Assembly (NCBI RefSeq): GCF_015694425.1
Contig: NZ_JADQDN010000007.1
Span: 62,001 to 126,000, forward strand
Reading direction: 5' to 3'
Length of the DNA: 64,000 nucleotides
DNA from: Microvirga terrestris
GTDB taxonomy: Bacteria > Pseudomonadota > Alphaproteobacteria > Rhizobiales > Beijerinckiaceae
Under the pieces are notes generated by a model, which saw only the letters and a program-made list of their open reading frames with translations, made no database searches and was not told the DNA's origin. This document shows positions 56,690 to 64,000 of the stretch, piece after piece (the stretch's first letter is position 1; every line of letters starts with the position of its first letter). The translations under genes and the position numbers were made by a program.

Positions 56690-57985
56690 ATGCGTGTCAT
56701 GGTCCTTTCACACGGACATCCGGATCTCGGGGCGGGCGGCGCCGAGCGCGCGGCCTACTCGCTGTTCCAAGCGCTCAAGGCGGATCCGAAGGTGGAAAAG
56801 GCCGTGTTCGTAGCCCGCGCGGAGCACGACGCTATCGGCCACAGCGCCTTCTTTGGCAGCTTCCGCAGTCGTCTCGACGAGATCCTCGCTGCTCCGCCGC
56901 CAGTGGATGGTCTTACCTTTCAGAGCCAGAATTACGATCTGCTAAAGCAGCTGATCCACGAACTCATCCGCCACGCGCGACCGGATGTAGTACACATCCA
57001 CCACTTCATTTATTGGGGCCTCGACATCTTCGAGCTCTTCAAGGAGGCAGGCGTCCGGGTTGTCTTCACGTTCCATGAATATGCTGCCATCTGCGCGCAT
57101 TTCGGCCAGATGATCAAGACCAACGGCCGCTTGTGCTATGCGGCGTCACCGGCGGAATGCAGCGGATGTTTTCCTTCAATCAGCGCCGGCAAGTTCTTCG
57201 TGCGGGAGTCGATTCTCAAGCTCTTCTTCGACAATGTCGACATGTTCGTCTCGCCCAGCGCCTTCCTCAAGGAGCGCTATGTGGCCTGGGGAGTACCGGC
57301 CGAGCGCATTGAGGTGATCGAGAACATCATGGATCAGGATGTTCTCGGACGTAGCCGCACGCTGGCCGACCGTAAGCCGTTGCGGGTGGAGAGCAATCGG
57401 CGGCTCACGATCTCCTATTTTGGCCAGATCAATCCCTACAAGGGCGTCGACGTGCTGCTGGAGGCCTGCGCCTCGTTGCCTAAACGCGTTCGCAAGCGGA
57501 TCGAGGTGCGCATCCACGGCGAGAACAAGCATTTCCGCGACAGCGAATTCGGGCGCAAGGTCGATCGCTTGCTCGAGGAAACGCGCGATGTGGTTCGCAT
57601 GATGGGAGCCTACCGCAATCAGGAGGTCCTTAGCCTCATGCGCGGCAGCGACTGGATAGTCATCCCCTCGATCTGGTGGGAGAATTCGCCCATTGTCATC
57701 CAAGAGGCACGCATGGCCGGTCGGCCGATGATCTATGCCGATATCGGGGGCATGAGTGAGAAAGCAGACACTCGAGTCGACTTGCCTTTTTCAGCAGGTA
57801 GTCCAGGCGCCCTTGCCGATGTCATTGGATACCTCGTGGAGGGCGATATGTATGTCGATAGCGAAATATTGCAGGCTCATGTGCAAGCGCGCTTAAACTT
57901 AGACTCCGAAAATTACAGCCACCATATTACGCTGTATTTGAGGGAGACATCGAAGTTTACAGAGCGCAGACAGCTTGCAGGATAG
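56690..57985 (+). CDS. Glycosyltransferase family 4
   Basis: 431 residues from ATG 56690. The N-terminal half has the GHPDLGAGGAERAAYSLFQA loop and HIHHFIYWGLDIFE; the C-terminal half has the ISYFGQINPYKGVDVLLEAC strand and ENSPIVIQEARMAGRPMIYA, the usual nucleotide-sugar E-x7-E motif. FTFHEYAAICAHFGQMIKTN and a cysteine pair in CYAASPAECSGCFP are typical of this subgroup. It follows the family 2 gene and likely acts in the same glycan pathway. Confidence 0.9.
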   Translation: MRVMVLSHGHPDLGAGGAERAAYSLFQALKADPKVEKAVFVARAEHDAIGHSAFFGSFRSRLDEILAAPPPVDGLTFQSQNYDLLKQLIHELIRHARPDVVHIHHFIYWGLDIFELFKEAGVRVVFTFHEYAAICAHFGQMIKTNGRLCYAASPAECSGCFPSISAGKFFVRESILKLFFDNVDMFVSPSAFLKERYVAWGVPAERIEVIENIMDQDVLGRSRTLADRKPLRVESNRRLTISYFGQINPYKGVDVLLEACASLPKRVRKRIEVRIHGENKHFRDSEFGRKVDRLLEETRDVVRMMGAYRNQEVLSLMRGSDWIVIPSIWWENSPIVIQEARMAGRPMIYADIGGMSEKADTRVDLPFSAGSPGALADVIGYLVEGDMYVDSEILQAHVQARLNLDSENYSHHITLYLRETSKFTERRQLAG

Positions 57986-58498
57986 CCCCTTTGAGATTTG
58001 CCAGTTGCTGGTATGGGCCAGCAAGCCGGCGGCTCACCATCGGTCCGTTGACTCGTTGGCAAACGATTACGGTTTTTGACCAGAGATCTGCATGAAATTT
58101 ACTTCACTCGTAGTCACCACATCACTCAAACTCGGCACGAGCAGCCTGCGAGGCCTTACAGTAAGATTGAACGGTGTTCCCGCTTTTGCCTGTACCCGCG
58201 CCCTTGCCGAAATGTTGAATGACAATGGCTCGGCCATCGCTGCCCAGAATATCGTGCTTGTCGGATGGGGTCTGCGGGAGAGCAGCTCAAGCATTTCTCA
58301 ACTGTGCTGCGCTGCCTTGGAGAATCCGGCCTAATCCCGCTCGATTATGGCGCCTCTCCACCGCCCGCGCTGGCATATCACGCGTTTGACGTTGGTATAT
58401 ACCTGACACAAGCATCAGCGTGCATCGATATTGACACCATCGAAGCGGCACGGGGCGGGCGACGTTCCCTCGCGCCAGAGACTGCGGTCAATCAGAGC
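57986..58498. other. Intergenic region between the glycan locus and the minus-strand operon
   Basis: Two overlapping open frames (58092-58334 plus, 58067-58294 minus) show no recognisable domain and neither is supported. This is where transcription of the plus-strand glycosyltransferase genes and the minus-strand operon converge, but I see no clear terminator. Confidence 0.4.
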
Positions 58499-59917
58499 TT
58501 AACTGCGCGACATGTCCAACGGGGGCTCGACGCCCTCCCGCAGCGGGCTCACATATGGGGTTTCCCGCGTTCTCTCCGCAAGATCGGCCCTCGCGGCTGC
58601 AATCAAAGATGGATCGGTGATCGCTGCCATGCCGGTAGCGGCCATAGCTTTGGCGACATGCACCATCGCCTTGTGGGCCGCTGGCATCTTACCTTGAGCG
58701 ACGATCTGCCAGGTGTGGAACGGGGTGCCGATCGCCACCGTCGGAGCGTGCGCTTGAACAGTGGGTACGACCCAGCTCACGTCACCGATATCGGTCGAGC
58801 CGATCATAGGCTTGCGCAGGGAGGCGAGGGGCGTCAAGAAGTCGGCGAGAGGTTCATCGGTCTTCGGCTGCCCTATGGCTTGGTAGACGGATGCGATCTC
58901 CTGTTCCGACAGGGTTTCTCGAATCTTGCGCGCGAAGTCACGATCGGCGTCGTCGAATGGGGGTGGTCCAAGCTCCTCCATGGCGTTGTGAAGGGCATGT
59001 TCGAGCGGGGTGTTGCCAAGCGTGTTGGAGACAGCGCTGACGATGCGCATCTCGACGCTGGTTTCCGTCATGAGGGCGGCTCCCTGCGCGATCTTGTGCA
59101 CGCGCTCGATCAGGTCGAGCATGCCGGGCAGGTCCATGGCGCGGATCGAATAGCGCACGCGGGCATAGGCCTGCACCACGTTCGGTGCGATGCCGCCTGT
59201 ATCGAGCAGGGCATAGTGCACACGGGAATCGGACGGCATGTGCTCGCGCATATAGTTCACGCCCACATTCATCAACTCGACGGCATCAAGCGCGCTGCGT
59301 CCCAGATGTGGAGCAGCGGCGGCATGGGCTGCACGACCTGTGAAGGCGAAGTCGGCACGCGTATTGGCCAGCGACAGCGCTGGTGCGACCTCCCAAAAAC
59401 TGTAGGGATGCCAGGAGATCGCGATATCGGCGTCGTCGAAGGCGCCAGCGCGAACCATGAAAGCTTTGGCCGCGCCCCCTTCCTCGGCAGGGCAGCCGTA
59501 ATACCTGACGCGACCCGGAATGCCCTTCTCGGCAAGCCAGTTCTTCAGGGCGACAGCAGCGAGCAGGGCGCCTGATCCGAGGAGATTGTGTCCGCATCCG
59601 TGTCCAGGCCCGCCGGGTTCGATGGGACGATGCTCCGCAACGCCGGCCTCCTGGCTCAAGCCCGGGAGAGCGTCGTACTCGCCCAGGAAAGCGATTACCG
59701 GGCCGCAATCACCTGCTTCGCCGATGACGGCGGTCGGGATGCCAGCAACACCTTCGGTGACGCGAAAGCCCTGGTGGCGCAATTCCGCAGCATGTTCGGC
59801 AGCTGAACGGACTTCGGTATAGCAGACCTCAGGCATTCCCCAGATGCGATCACTCAAGGCAACGAAGCGGCTCTTTGCAGCATCCACATGCTGCCAAATC
59901 TCGTTTCGGACGTTCAT
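58499..59917 (-). CDS. M20-family amidohydrolase (AbgB-like)
   Basis: 472 residues; ATG 59917 is chosen because GGAG ends six bases before it. Metal-site features are present: FLGEYDALPGLSQ, GPGHGCGHNLLG and CPAEEGGAAK. The dimerisation domain follows (FAFTGRAAHAAAAPHLGRSA). The family cleaves amide bonds of N-acylated or aminobenzoyl-linked amino acids. As the last gene of the importer operon it likely releases an amino acid from the imported compound. Confidence 0.9.
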   Translation of the reverse strand: MNVRNEIWQHVDAAKSRFVALSDRIWGMPEVCYTEVRSAAEHAAELRHQGFRVTEGVAGIPTAVIGEAGDCGPVIAFLGEYDALPGLSQEAGVAEHRPIEPGGPGHGCGHNLLGSGALLAAVALKNWLAEKGIPGRVRYYGCPAEEGGAAKAFMVRAGAFDDADIAISWHPYSFWEVAPALSLANTRADFAFTGRAAHAAAAPHLGRSALDAVELMNVGVNYMREHMPSDSRVHYALLDTGGIAPNVVQAYARVRYSIRAMDLPGMLDLIERVHKIAQGAALMTETSVEMRIVSAVSNTLGNTPLEHALHNAMEELGPPPFDDADRDFARKIRETLSEQEIASVYQAIGQPKTDEPLADFLTPLASLRKPMIGSTDIGDVSWVVPTVQAHAPTVAIGTPFHTWQIVAQGKMPAAHKAMVHVAKAMAATGMAAITDPSLIAAARADLAERTRETPYVSPLREGVEPPLDMSRS

Positions 59918-59964
59918 GTCGTGCTCCAAAGTCGGTCGTGAATGGTCGTCAAATTGATGCCGCT

Positions 59965-60837
59965 TTACAAAGCGCCCACTTCCGCGGTGATCAGCTCTTC
60001 AGCCGGCGGAATGTTCCCCTCAAACCAGTAGGCTGCGGCCGCGCGAGACATGGCGGCACCGTCATGGCCCACACCCTTGACGCGGATCAACTTCCAATGG
60101 AGGGGAAGTCCGAGGCGCTTGGCTTCGTGGCATGCAAAATCGTAGACAAATTGGGCACGAGCGTATCGATGCGGCCCCTGCCTCAAGGCTTCCGCCTGGG
60201 CCGGCAGATTCGGATCGTTGGTGCTGATATCCTGGTCGCCCGCGAAGATGTGCATCGGATAAGAGAACCAGCGCGCCATGCTGGTTTCATCGAGGCCGAG
60301 GCCGCCGAGACCTTCGGGGAACCAGCGTTCCAGCGTAGGCAAGGTGTACCAGCCGGGATTGCCTGCGATGACCGCCTCAAAAGGCCTATGATCCTGGGTT
60401 GCGAGCATTCGGTGCGCGAATTGTCCGCCAGCCGAATGACCAAAGAGTCTCGCTCTCGGGCGGCGCGTTACGCCTCCCTTCTGCAAGGCGGCGAAGACGC
60501 GGGCCGGGATGGCATAAAGCCATTTCTCGTGAGGGCGCACACTTCCGTCATCATTGATGACCAAGCCGTTATTGTACGATTCTGGCTTGGGGAATTGCGC
60601 ATCGGAAAACGTCGGCGCTGCAATCAGGATCCGATGCTTTTCAGCAGCAGGAACCCAGAAGTCCCGATACTCGTCGCCATTGCGGAGCATGCCATGCTGG
60701 ACAATGACGACCGGATCGTCGGGGCCGTGATCGGTCGGGCGATAAAAGTTTACCTCGATCGGCCTGTCAGGATGATACGGGTCAACGAACGGAAGCGTGC
60801 TGCGGCCGATCTCAGGGGTAAGCATGGTTGTCGTCAT
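59965..60837 (-). CDS. Alpha/beta hydrolase
   Basis: 290 residues. The nucleophile elbow is LFGHSAGGQFAHRML with serine; the acid is likely in IFAGDQDIS and the histidine in VKGVGHDGAAM. VVIVQHGMLRNGDEYRDFWV is the oxyanion-side strand. It overlaps the ATPase gene upstream by four bases, so it is part of the importer operon and probably hydrolyses an ester or amide of the imported compound. Confidence 0.85.
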   Translation of the reverse strand: MTTTMLTPEIGRSTLPFVDPYHPDRPIEVNFYRPTDHGPDDPVVIVQHGMLRNGDEYRDFWVPAAEKHRILIAAPTFSDAQFPKPESYNNGLVINDDGSVRPHEKWLYAIPARVFAALQKGGVTRRPRARLFGHSAGGQFAHRMLATQDHRPFEAVIAGNPGWYTLPTLERWFPEGLGGLGLDETSMARWFSYPMHIFAGDQDISTNDPNLPAQAEALRQGPHRYARAQFVYDFACHEAKRLGLPLHWKLIRVKGVGHDGAAMSRAAAAYWFEGNIPPAEELITAEVGAL

Positions 60838-61838
60838 GTGTTGTCCGAATGGTGCAAATGGCAGGCTGCGCTGCGTCCTGGGGCGATCTCTTTCAGGATC
60901 GGGCGTACTTCACGGCATTTTGCCATGGCGCGCTCGCAGCGAGGGTGAAAAGGACAGCCGCTGGGCGGCGCCAGAGGGGAGGGCAACTCGCCTTTGAGCG
61001 GCTGGAACACGCGCTTGCGCCGCTCCGTCGAGGGGCTCGCCGCTATGAGCGCCGCGCTGTAGGGATGGGCCGGTTCAGCGAAGATGGCCGAGGCCGGCCC
61101 GATCTCGACGATACGCCCGAGATACATGATCGCGAGGCGGTCGCTGATATGCCGGATGACTCTGAGATCGTGGCTGACGAACAGATAGGTCAGGCCATGC
61201 TTCTCGCGAATGTCCATGAACAGGTTGATGACCTGGGCCTGGATCGAGACGTCCAGCGCGGAGACCGGCTCGTCGCAGACCAGCAACCCAGGCTTCACTG
61301 CAAGCGCGCGGGCAATGCCGATACGCTGGCGCTGTCCGCCGGAGAACTGATGCGGATAGCGGTTGCGATAGGCAGCATCGAGGCCGACTTCGGTCAAAGC
61401 CTTGTCGACGGCGGCGTCGATCTCGCTTTTCGGCAACAGGCCGTGAACCCGCAAGGCCTCTCCGACGATGGTGCGTACCTGCATTCGTGGATTGAGCGAT
61501 GCATAAGGGTCCTGAAACACCATCTGGACCTTGAGCAGATAATCCAGCCGGTCCTTGCCGCGCAGTTCGGTGACGTGCCGTCCTTCGTAAATGATGTCTC
61601 CGGCGGTGGGTTTGGTGATCCCAGCCGCGGCCCGCGCCAGCGTGGACTTGCCGCAACCGGATTCGCCGACGAGCCCAAGCACCTCGCCCCGCTTTACGCT
61701 GAGATCGACCCCATCGACTGCTTTCAGCACAGGTGGCGGGGGAACGCTTCCGGTTGCAGCCAGAATGCGCTGGGCGAGGGTCGCCTTTCCGCGAAAGTAC
61801 TTCCTGACGCCGCGCAGCTCGAAAAAGGGTTCGATCAT
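60834..61838 (-). CDS. ABC transporter ATPase, DppF type
   Basis: 334 residues from the ATG complementary to 61836-61838; the frame is open upstream but inside the next gene. Walker A GESGCGKST, signature FSGGQRQRIGIARAL and Walker B LLVCDEPVSALD are intact, and the C-terminal oligopeptide-ABC region has PSGCPFHPRCERAMAKCREV with its cysteines, which can hold an iron-sulfur cluster. It overlaps the DppD-type gene by four bases. Confidence 0.93.
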   Translation of the reverse strand: MIEPFFELRGVRKYFRGKATLAQRILAATGSVPPPPVLKAVDGVDLSVKRGEVLGLVGESGCGKSTLARAAAGITKPTAGDIIYEGRHVTELRGKDRLDYLLKVQMVFQDPYASLNPRMQVRTIVGEALRVHGLLPKSEIDAAVDKALTEVGLDAAYRNRYPHQFSGGQRQRIGIARALAVKPGLLVCDEPVSALDVSIQAQVINLFMDIREKHGLTYLFVSHDLRVIRHISDRLAIMYLGRIVEIGPASAIFAEPAHPYSAALIAASPSTERRKRVFQPLKGELPSPLAPPSGCPFHPRCERAMAKCREVRPILKEIAPGRSAACHLHHSDNT

Positions 61839-62818
61839 TGGGCAACGCCTTCGGGCACGGGGTTGTGACAGCGATAGGTCTGCCCGTTGCTCATGACCTG
61901 CGATAGGGGATCGATCTGCGCGCAGACGGACATGGCGCGTTCGCATCGCGGCTGGAACGGGCATCCGCTCGGGCGCGTGTCGATGCTGGGCGCAGCGCCG
62001 TTGATCTGTCTCAGGCGCTCGCCGGGGGCGACCATCGCGGACGAAGAACCGAGCAGGCCAAGCGTGTAGGGGTGGCGGGGGCGATCGAGCACATCGTCGA
62101 CGGTTCCCGTCTCGACGATCCGCCCGGCATACATGACGGCGACCCGGTCGGCGAGCTCGGCGACGACGGCAAGATCGTGCGTGATCCACAGGACTGCCGT
62201 GCCGGTCTCCCGGCTGAGCTTCTGGACCACGAACAGAATTTGGCTCTGAATCGTGACGTCGAGCGCCGTCGTCGGCTCATCGGCGATGATTAGATCAGGC
62301 TTGTTCAGAAGGGCGGTGGCAATCGCCACGCGCTGGCGCATCCCGCCCGAGAACTCGTGCGGATACTGCTTCAATCGCGTCTCGGGAGAGGAAATGCCCA
62401 CCTGGGACAAGGCCCTGGACGCCTCTTCCAGGACCTCCTGCGCGCTGCAGGAACGGTGCTCCTGTATCGCCTCGCACATCTGCTCGCCGATGGGGAGGAC
62501 CGGGTTGAGGGTCATCAGCGGATCCTGAAAGATCATCGCAATGCGGTCGCCGCGCAGACGGCGCAGGCGTTCTTCGGACGCTTGGCGCAAATCTTCACCC
62601 TTGAACAGGATGTCGCCGGAAATGATCTCGCCGGGAGCGTCGATCAGCTGGACCAGTGAGAACCCGGTCACCGACTTCCCGGAGCCGGACTCGCCCACGA
62701 GACCTACAATCTCGCCGGGCTGCACCACGAGATCAACGCCGTCAACGGCCGGCCATGCACCTGCGAGATCGTGGAAGACGGTTCTCAGTCCACGCACTTC
62801 GAGCAATGCGGAGGTCAT
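61835..62818 (-). CDS. ABC transporter ATPase, DppD type
   Basis: 327 residues. Walker A GESGSGKSV, signature FSGGMRQRVAIATAL and Walker B LIIADEPTTALD are present. The Walker A ends in Ser-Val rather than Ser-Thr. The C-terminal cysteine region is SGCPFQPRCERAMSVCAQID. It overlaps both neighbours by four bases. Confidence 0.93.
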   Translation of the reverse strand: MTSALLEVRGLRTVFHDLAGAWPAVDGVDLVVQPGEIVGLVGESGSGKSVTGFSLVQLIDAPGEIISGDILFKGEDLRQASEERLRRLRGDRIAMIFQDPLMTLNPVLPIGEQMCEAIQEHRSCSAQEVLEEASRALSQVGISSPETRLKQYPHEFSGGMRQRVAIATALLNKPDLIIADEPTTALDVTIQSQILFVVQKLSRETGTAVLWITHDLAVVAELADRVAVMYAGRIVETGTVDDVLDRPRHPYTLGLLGSSSAMVAPGERLRQINGAAPSIDTRPSGCPFQPRCERAMSVCAQIDPLSQVMSNGQTYRCHNPVPEGVAQ

Positions 62819-63717
62819 TGGCCCCTCACATTGAAGCTTCTGCGCAGGCGCTCACCCACGAGGTTGAGCGACATTATCAGCAACACGAGGGCGATGCCTG
62901 GAAAGGCCGCGATCCAGTATTCTCCCGAGAGCAGGAACTCGAATCCGTTAGCGATCAGCAGTCCGAGGGAAGGCTGCGTCACCGGAACGCCGACGCCGAG
63001 GAACGAGAGGGTGGCTTCCAGCGTGATCGCGCCCGCGATGCTGATCGTAGAGACGACGAGGACGGAGCTGATGGAGTTCGGCAGGAGATGCGCCAGCATG
63101 ATGTGGCGCGTCGGCAGGCCGAAATTGACCGCGGCCTCGATGTATTCCTTGCGCCGCTCGACGAGAGCCGCCGCGCGCATCAGGCGGGCATATTGCGCCC
63201 ACTGCACCAGGATGATGGCGATGATTACTTTGTCGACACCGCGCCCGATGGAGGCGAGAAGCACGAGGGCAATCAGGATCGACGGGAAGCCGAGCATGAA
63301 GTCGACGACGCGCATGATCGCCGCATCGATGGTTCCCCCGAACTGGGCCGCAACGAGACCGGCGAAAACCCCAATGCCGAGCGCTCCCGCGGTGGAGGTC
63401 AGACCGACCAGCAGGCTGGTCCGCAAGCCGTACAGGATGGCGCTGAGCATGTCTCGGCCCTGAGCGTCGGTGCCGAGCCAGTAGGTGATCCCGGTCATGC
63501 CCTGCGAGCCGGGCTCCAAGCGGTTGTCCATCACGCTGAGCGATGCGAGGTCGTGCGGATTCTGCGGCGCGATGAAGGGAGCAAGGAGCGCGAGAAGCAG
63601 GAGGATCCCTAAAAGGATGACTGCGCCGCGGGTCGTGGGGCGGCTTTTGATCCGGCGCAGGACCTTGTAGCGCAGCGCCGTATCGGCGTCGGCGGCCACC
63701 ACTCTTGAAGCGGTCAT
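62815..63717 (-). CDS. ABC transporter permease, DppC type
   Basis: 300 residues with about six membrane segments. YWLGTDAQGRDMLSAILYGL is the DppC signature and the EAA loop is near EAAVNFGLPTRHIMLAHLLP. The soluble N-terminal arm (RYKVLRRIKSRPTTRGAVIL) is typical. It overlaps both neighbours by four bases. Confidence 0.93.
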   Translation of the reverse strand: MTASRVVAADADTALRYKVLRRIKSRPTTRGAVILLGILLLLALLAPFIAPQNPHDLASLSVMDNRLEPGSQGMTGITYWLGTDAQGRDMLSAILYGLRTSLLVGLTSTAGALGIGVFAGLVAAQFGGTIDAAIMRVVDFMLGFPSILIALVLLASIGRGVDKVIIAIILVQWAQYARLMRAAALVERRKEYIEAAVNFGLPTRHIMLAHLLPNSISSVLVVSTISIAGAITLEATLSFLGVGVPVTQPSLGLLIANGFEFLLSGEYWIAAFPGIALVLLIMSLNLVGERLRRSFNVRGQ

Positions 63718-64000
63718 GCCATTTCTCCGGTCAGATTCACGCGGGGATCGAGCGCCGCGTAGAGGATGTCGACGAGGAAGTTCACGGCGACAAAAAGAAG
63801 CGTTGCGAGCATCACGTAGGCGACGACGACGGGACGGTCGAGCTGATAGATGCTGTCGATGAGGAGCTTGCCCATGCCCGGCCAGGCGAACACGGTCTCG
63901 GTGATGGTCGAGAAGGCCACGAGGCTGCCGAATTCCATGCCGGCCACCGTCACGACAGGGATCAGGATGTTGCGCAGCACATGCCGCCCGACGATGCGCC
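63714..64000 (-). CDS. ABC transporter permease, DppB type (C-terminal part, cut by window edge)
   Basis: The C-terminal 95 or so residues of a DppB-type permease, reading in from the right edge (RHVLRNILIPVVTVAGMEFG, ETVFAWPGMGKLLIDSIYQL, VNFLVDILYAALDPRVNLTG). The start and the substrate-binding-protein gene, if any, lie beyond position 64000. Confidence 0.92.
   Translation of the reverse strand, partial: RIVGRHVLRNILIPVVTVAGMEFGSLVAFSTITETVFAWPGMGKLLIDSIYQLDRPVVVAYVMLATLLFVAVNFLVDILYAALDPRVNLTGEMA

Noticed and set aside
58067..58334. Short overlapping open frames on both strands
   Set aside because: Neither shows a family resemblance that I trust; they contradict each other.
58265..59575. 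436-codon plus-strand open frame opposite the M20 gene
   Set aside because: It is the antisense shadow of a clear M20 amidohydrolase with all metal motifs.

Overview
The window is 64 kb of high-GC alphaproteobacterial chromosome-type DNA. The gene families suggest a rhizobial (Hyphomicrobiales) organism, most like Microvirga or Methylobacteriaceae: a FecR plus CHASE2-cyclase pair, a fused ureAB, a urt-ure nitrogen operon, large RTX calcium-binding modules, several Dpp- and Liv-type importers and aromatic catabolism genes. This placement is inference from gene content; there is no rRNA or tRNA in the window and I saw no phage, transposase or CRISPR array.

Layout. 0.4-5.5 kb: a FecR/VWA protein followed by a CHASE2 adenylate/guanylate cyclase. 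5.7-14.7 kb: an Lrp/AsnC regulator divergent from a seven-gene operon (peptide-type ABC importer with a fused double ATPase, a luciferase-like monooxygenase, two alkylhydroperoxidase-like proteins and an FMN reductase). The divergent promoter region carries seven GTTCT/AGAAC half-sites, including two identical GTTCT-N6-AGAAC palindromes. 15.2-26.4 kb: a sigma-54-type promoter followed by urtABCDE-ureD-ureAB-ureCEFG-ureJ, a complete urea import and urease set. 26.4-27.5 kb: a methyltransferase gene lying between two copies of a degenerate intergenic repeat. 27.5-31.4 kb: a MarR regulator divergent from intact hmgA, followed by frameshifted fahA and maiA, a decaying tyrosine/homogentisate pathway.

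31.4-43.1 kb: a Liv-type importer (with a permease-ATPase fusion), an IclR regulator, an SDR, a tandem EthD protein, an FAD dehydrogenase, an old-yellow-enzyme homologue and an MBL-fold protein with a degenerate metal site. Three promoters here share the motif GAATGCGTTCGT, which makes this look like one IclR-controlled catabolic regulon of unknown substrate. 43.3-50.8 kb: a frameshifted remnant of a large RTX protein, then an intact RTX protein overlapping an unrecognised 677-residue protein, a type I secretion ATPase and its HlyD-family adaptor, closed by a bidirectional terminator. 50.8-58.0 kb: four glycosyltransferases and an AT-rich ATP-grasp-like orphan, probably a surface polysaccharide or glycoprotein locus. 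58.5-64 kb: a minus-strand operon of a Dpp-type importer (its most upstream permease is cut by the window edge) with an alpha/beta hydrolase and an M20 amidohydrolase.

Themes. In all three complete importer operons a strong hairpin lies directly between the substrate-binding-protein gene and the first permease gene. The strongest candidates for undescribed biology are the putative IclR regulon, the flavin monooxygenase/importer cluster and the 677-residue partner of the RTX secretion system.
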